A DNA stretch of 64,000 bases, taken from Metellina segmentata. Taxonomy: Eukaryota; Arthropoda; Arachnida; Araneae; Tetragnathidae. Every line of letters starts with the position of its first letter. Within the stretch, counting starts at the first letter, position 1. The DNA is taken from NCBI GenBank assembly GCA_947359465.1, contig OX375877.1, forward strand, positions 50,118,744 to 50,182,743. The letters are read 5' to 3'. Both the position numbers and the translations under genes were made by a program. The notes below the pieces were generated by a model. The model was not told the origin of the DNA, did no database searches, and saw only the letters and a program-made list of their open reading frames with translations. Shown here piece by piece: positions 63,839 to 64,000 of this stretch.

Positions 63839-63927
63839 TAAATACCAAATCTATGAAGTCTCGTTTGTTTAACTTAAATTGTTCAGTTTAGAGAATTAAT
63901 TCCAAACACCAAATGGACGAAGACAAT

Positions 63928-64000
63928 TGGCAATTTTTAGTTAACGTCGTACTAGAGCAACACAACGGGCTATTGACGACGGTCCGGGATCAGTCCCTTA
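63928..64000 (-). repeat. SINE-A, runs off the window
   Basis: Tail and first 70 bp of the 3' part; continues beyond 64000. Confidence 0.88.

Overview
This window reads as nuclear DNA from an arthropod, most likely an orb-weaving spider. I infer this from the repeats: a very abundant tRNA-derived SINE whose body I associate from memory with araneid genomes, plus mariner, Tc1, hAT and LINE remnants of the usual arthropod kinds. The DNA is AT-rich and eukaryotic in layout. There are no bacterial operons, rRNA genes or CRISPR arrays. Most short open frames lie inside SINE copies or are antisense shadows and are not genes.

The main content is a cluster of about eight relatives of one small single-exon protein family, 146-151 residues long. 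Intact copies are C (16202-16651, +), D (20348-20797, +), E (30522-30977, -), F (42727-43170, +) and G (49309-49749, +). Broken copies are A (7556-8002), B (11743-12215) and a 5' fragment H (about 59928-60060). All full copies share an N-terminal helix-like segment (E-L/M-V/I near residues 13-25), an acidic/basic middle helix, and a motif ending in (I/V)WS near residue 110. In C, D and E a terminal block ends in Trp as the last residue. I do not recognise the family by name. Its order of segments resembles a Bcl-2 fold, and I give that only as a hypothesis.

The family grew by segmental duplication, and flanking DNA was copied with the genes. A-D share promoter and 3' UTR blocks. F and its flank (about 42.3-47.6 kb) is collinear with G and its flank (about 48.95-63.85 kb), but the G side has swollen from about 5 kb to about 15 kb by insertion of a LINE end, a hAT MITE, a Tc1, a Harbinger-like MITE, a TTAA element, a hAT, an AT-rich repeat array and a second LINE end. 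Another duplicated block (24.27-25.89 kb and 37.88-38.80 kb) carries a candidate terminal exon.

Region by region: 0-5 kb has SINEs, a decayed unknown coding region (2044-2772) and a hAT-type MITE. 5-10 kb has a mariner with a second mariner inside it, pseudogene A and a second copy of its 3' UTR. 11-21 kb holds B, C and D with a Tc1/mariner deletion derivative, a TTAA element and SINE-in-SINE insertions; C is followed by a five-unit 33-codon repeat of its own end. 21-38 kb holds three hAT elements, all inserted at or near the same CCTTAAGG site in SINE copies, the second Tc1/mariner derivative and gene E. 38-49 kb holds a 297-bp SINE tetramer, gene F and dense SINEs. 49-64 kb holds gene G and the expanded duplicate block.
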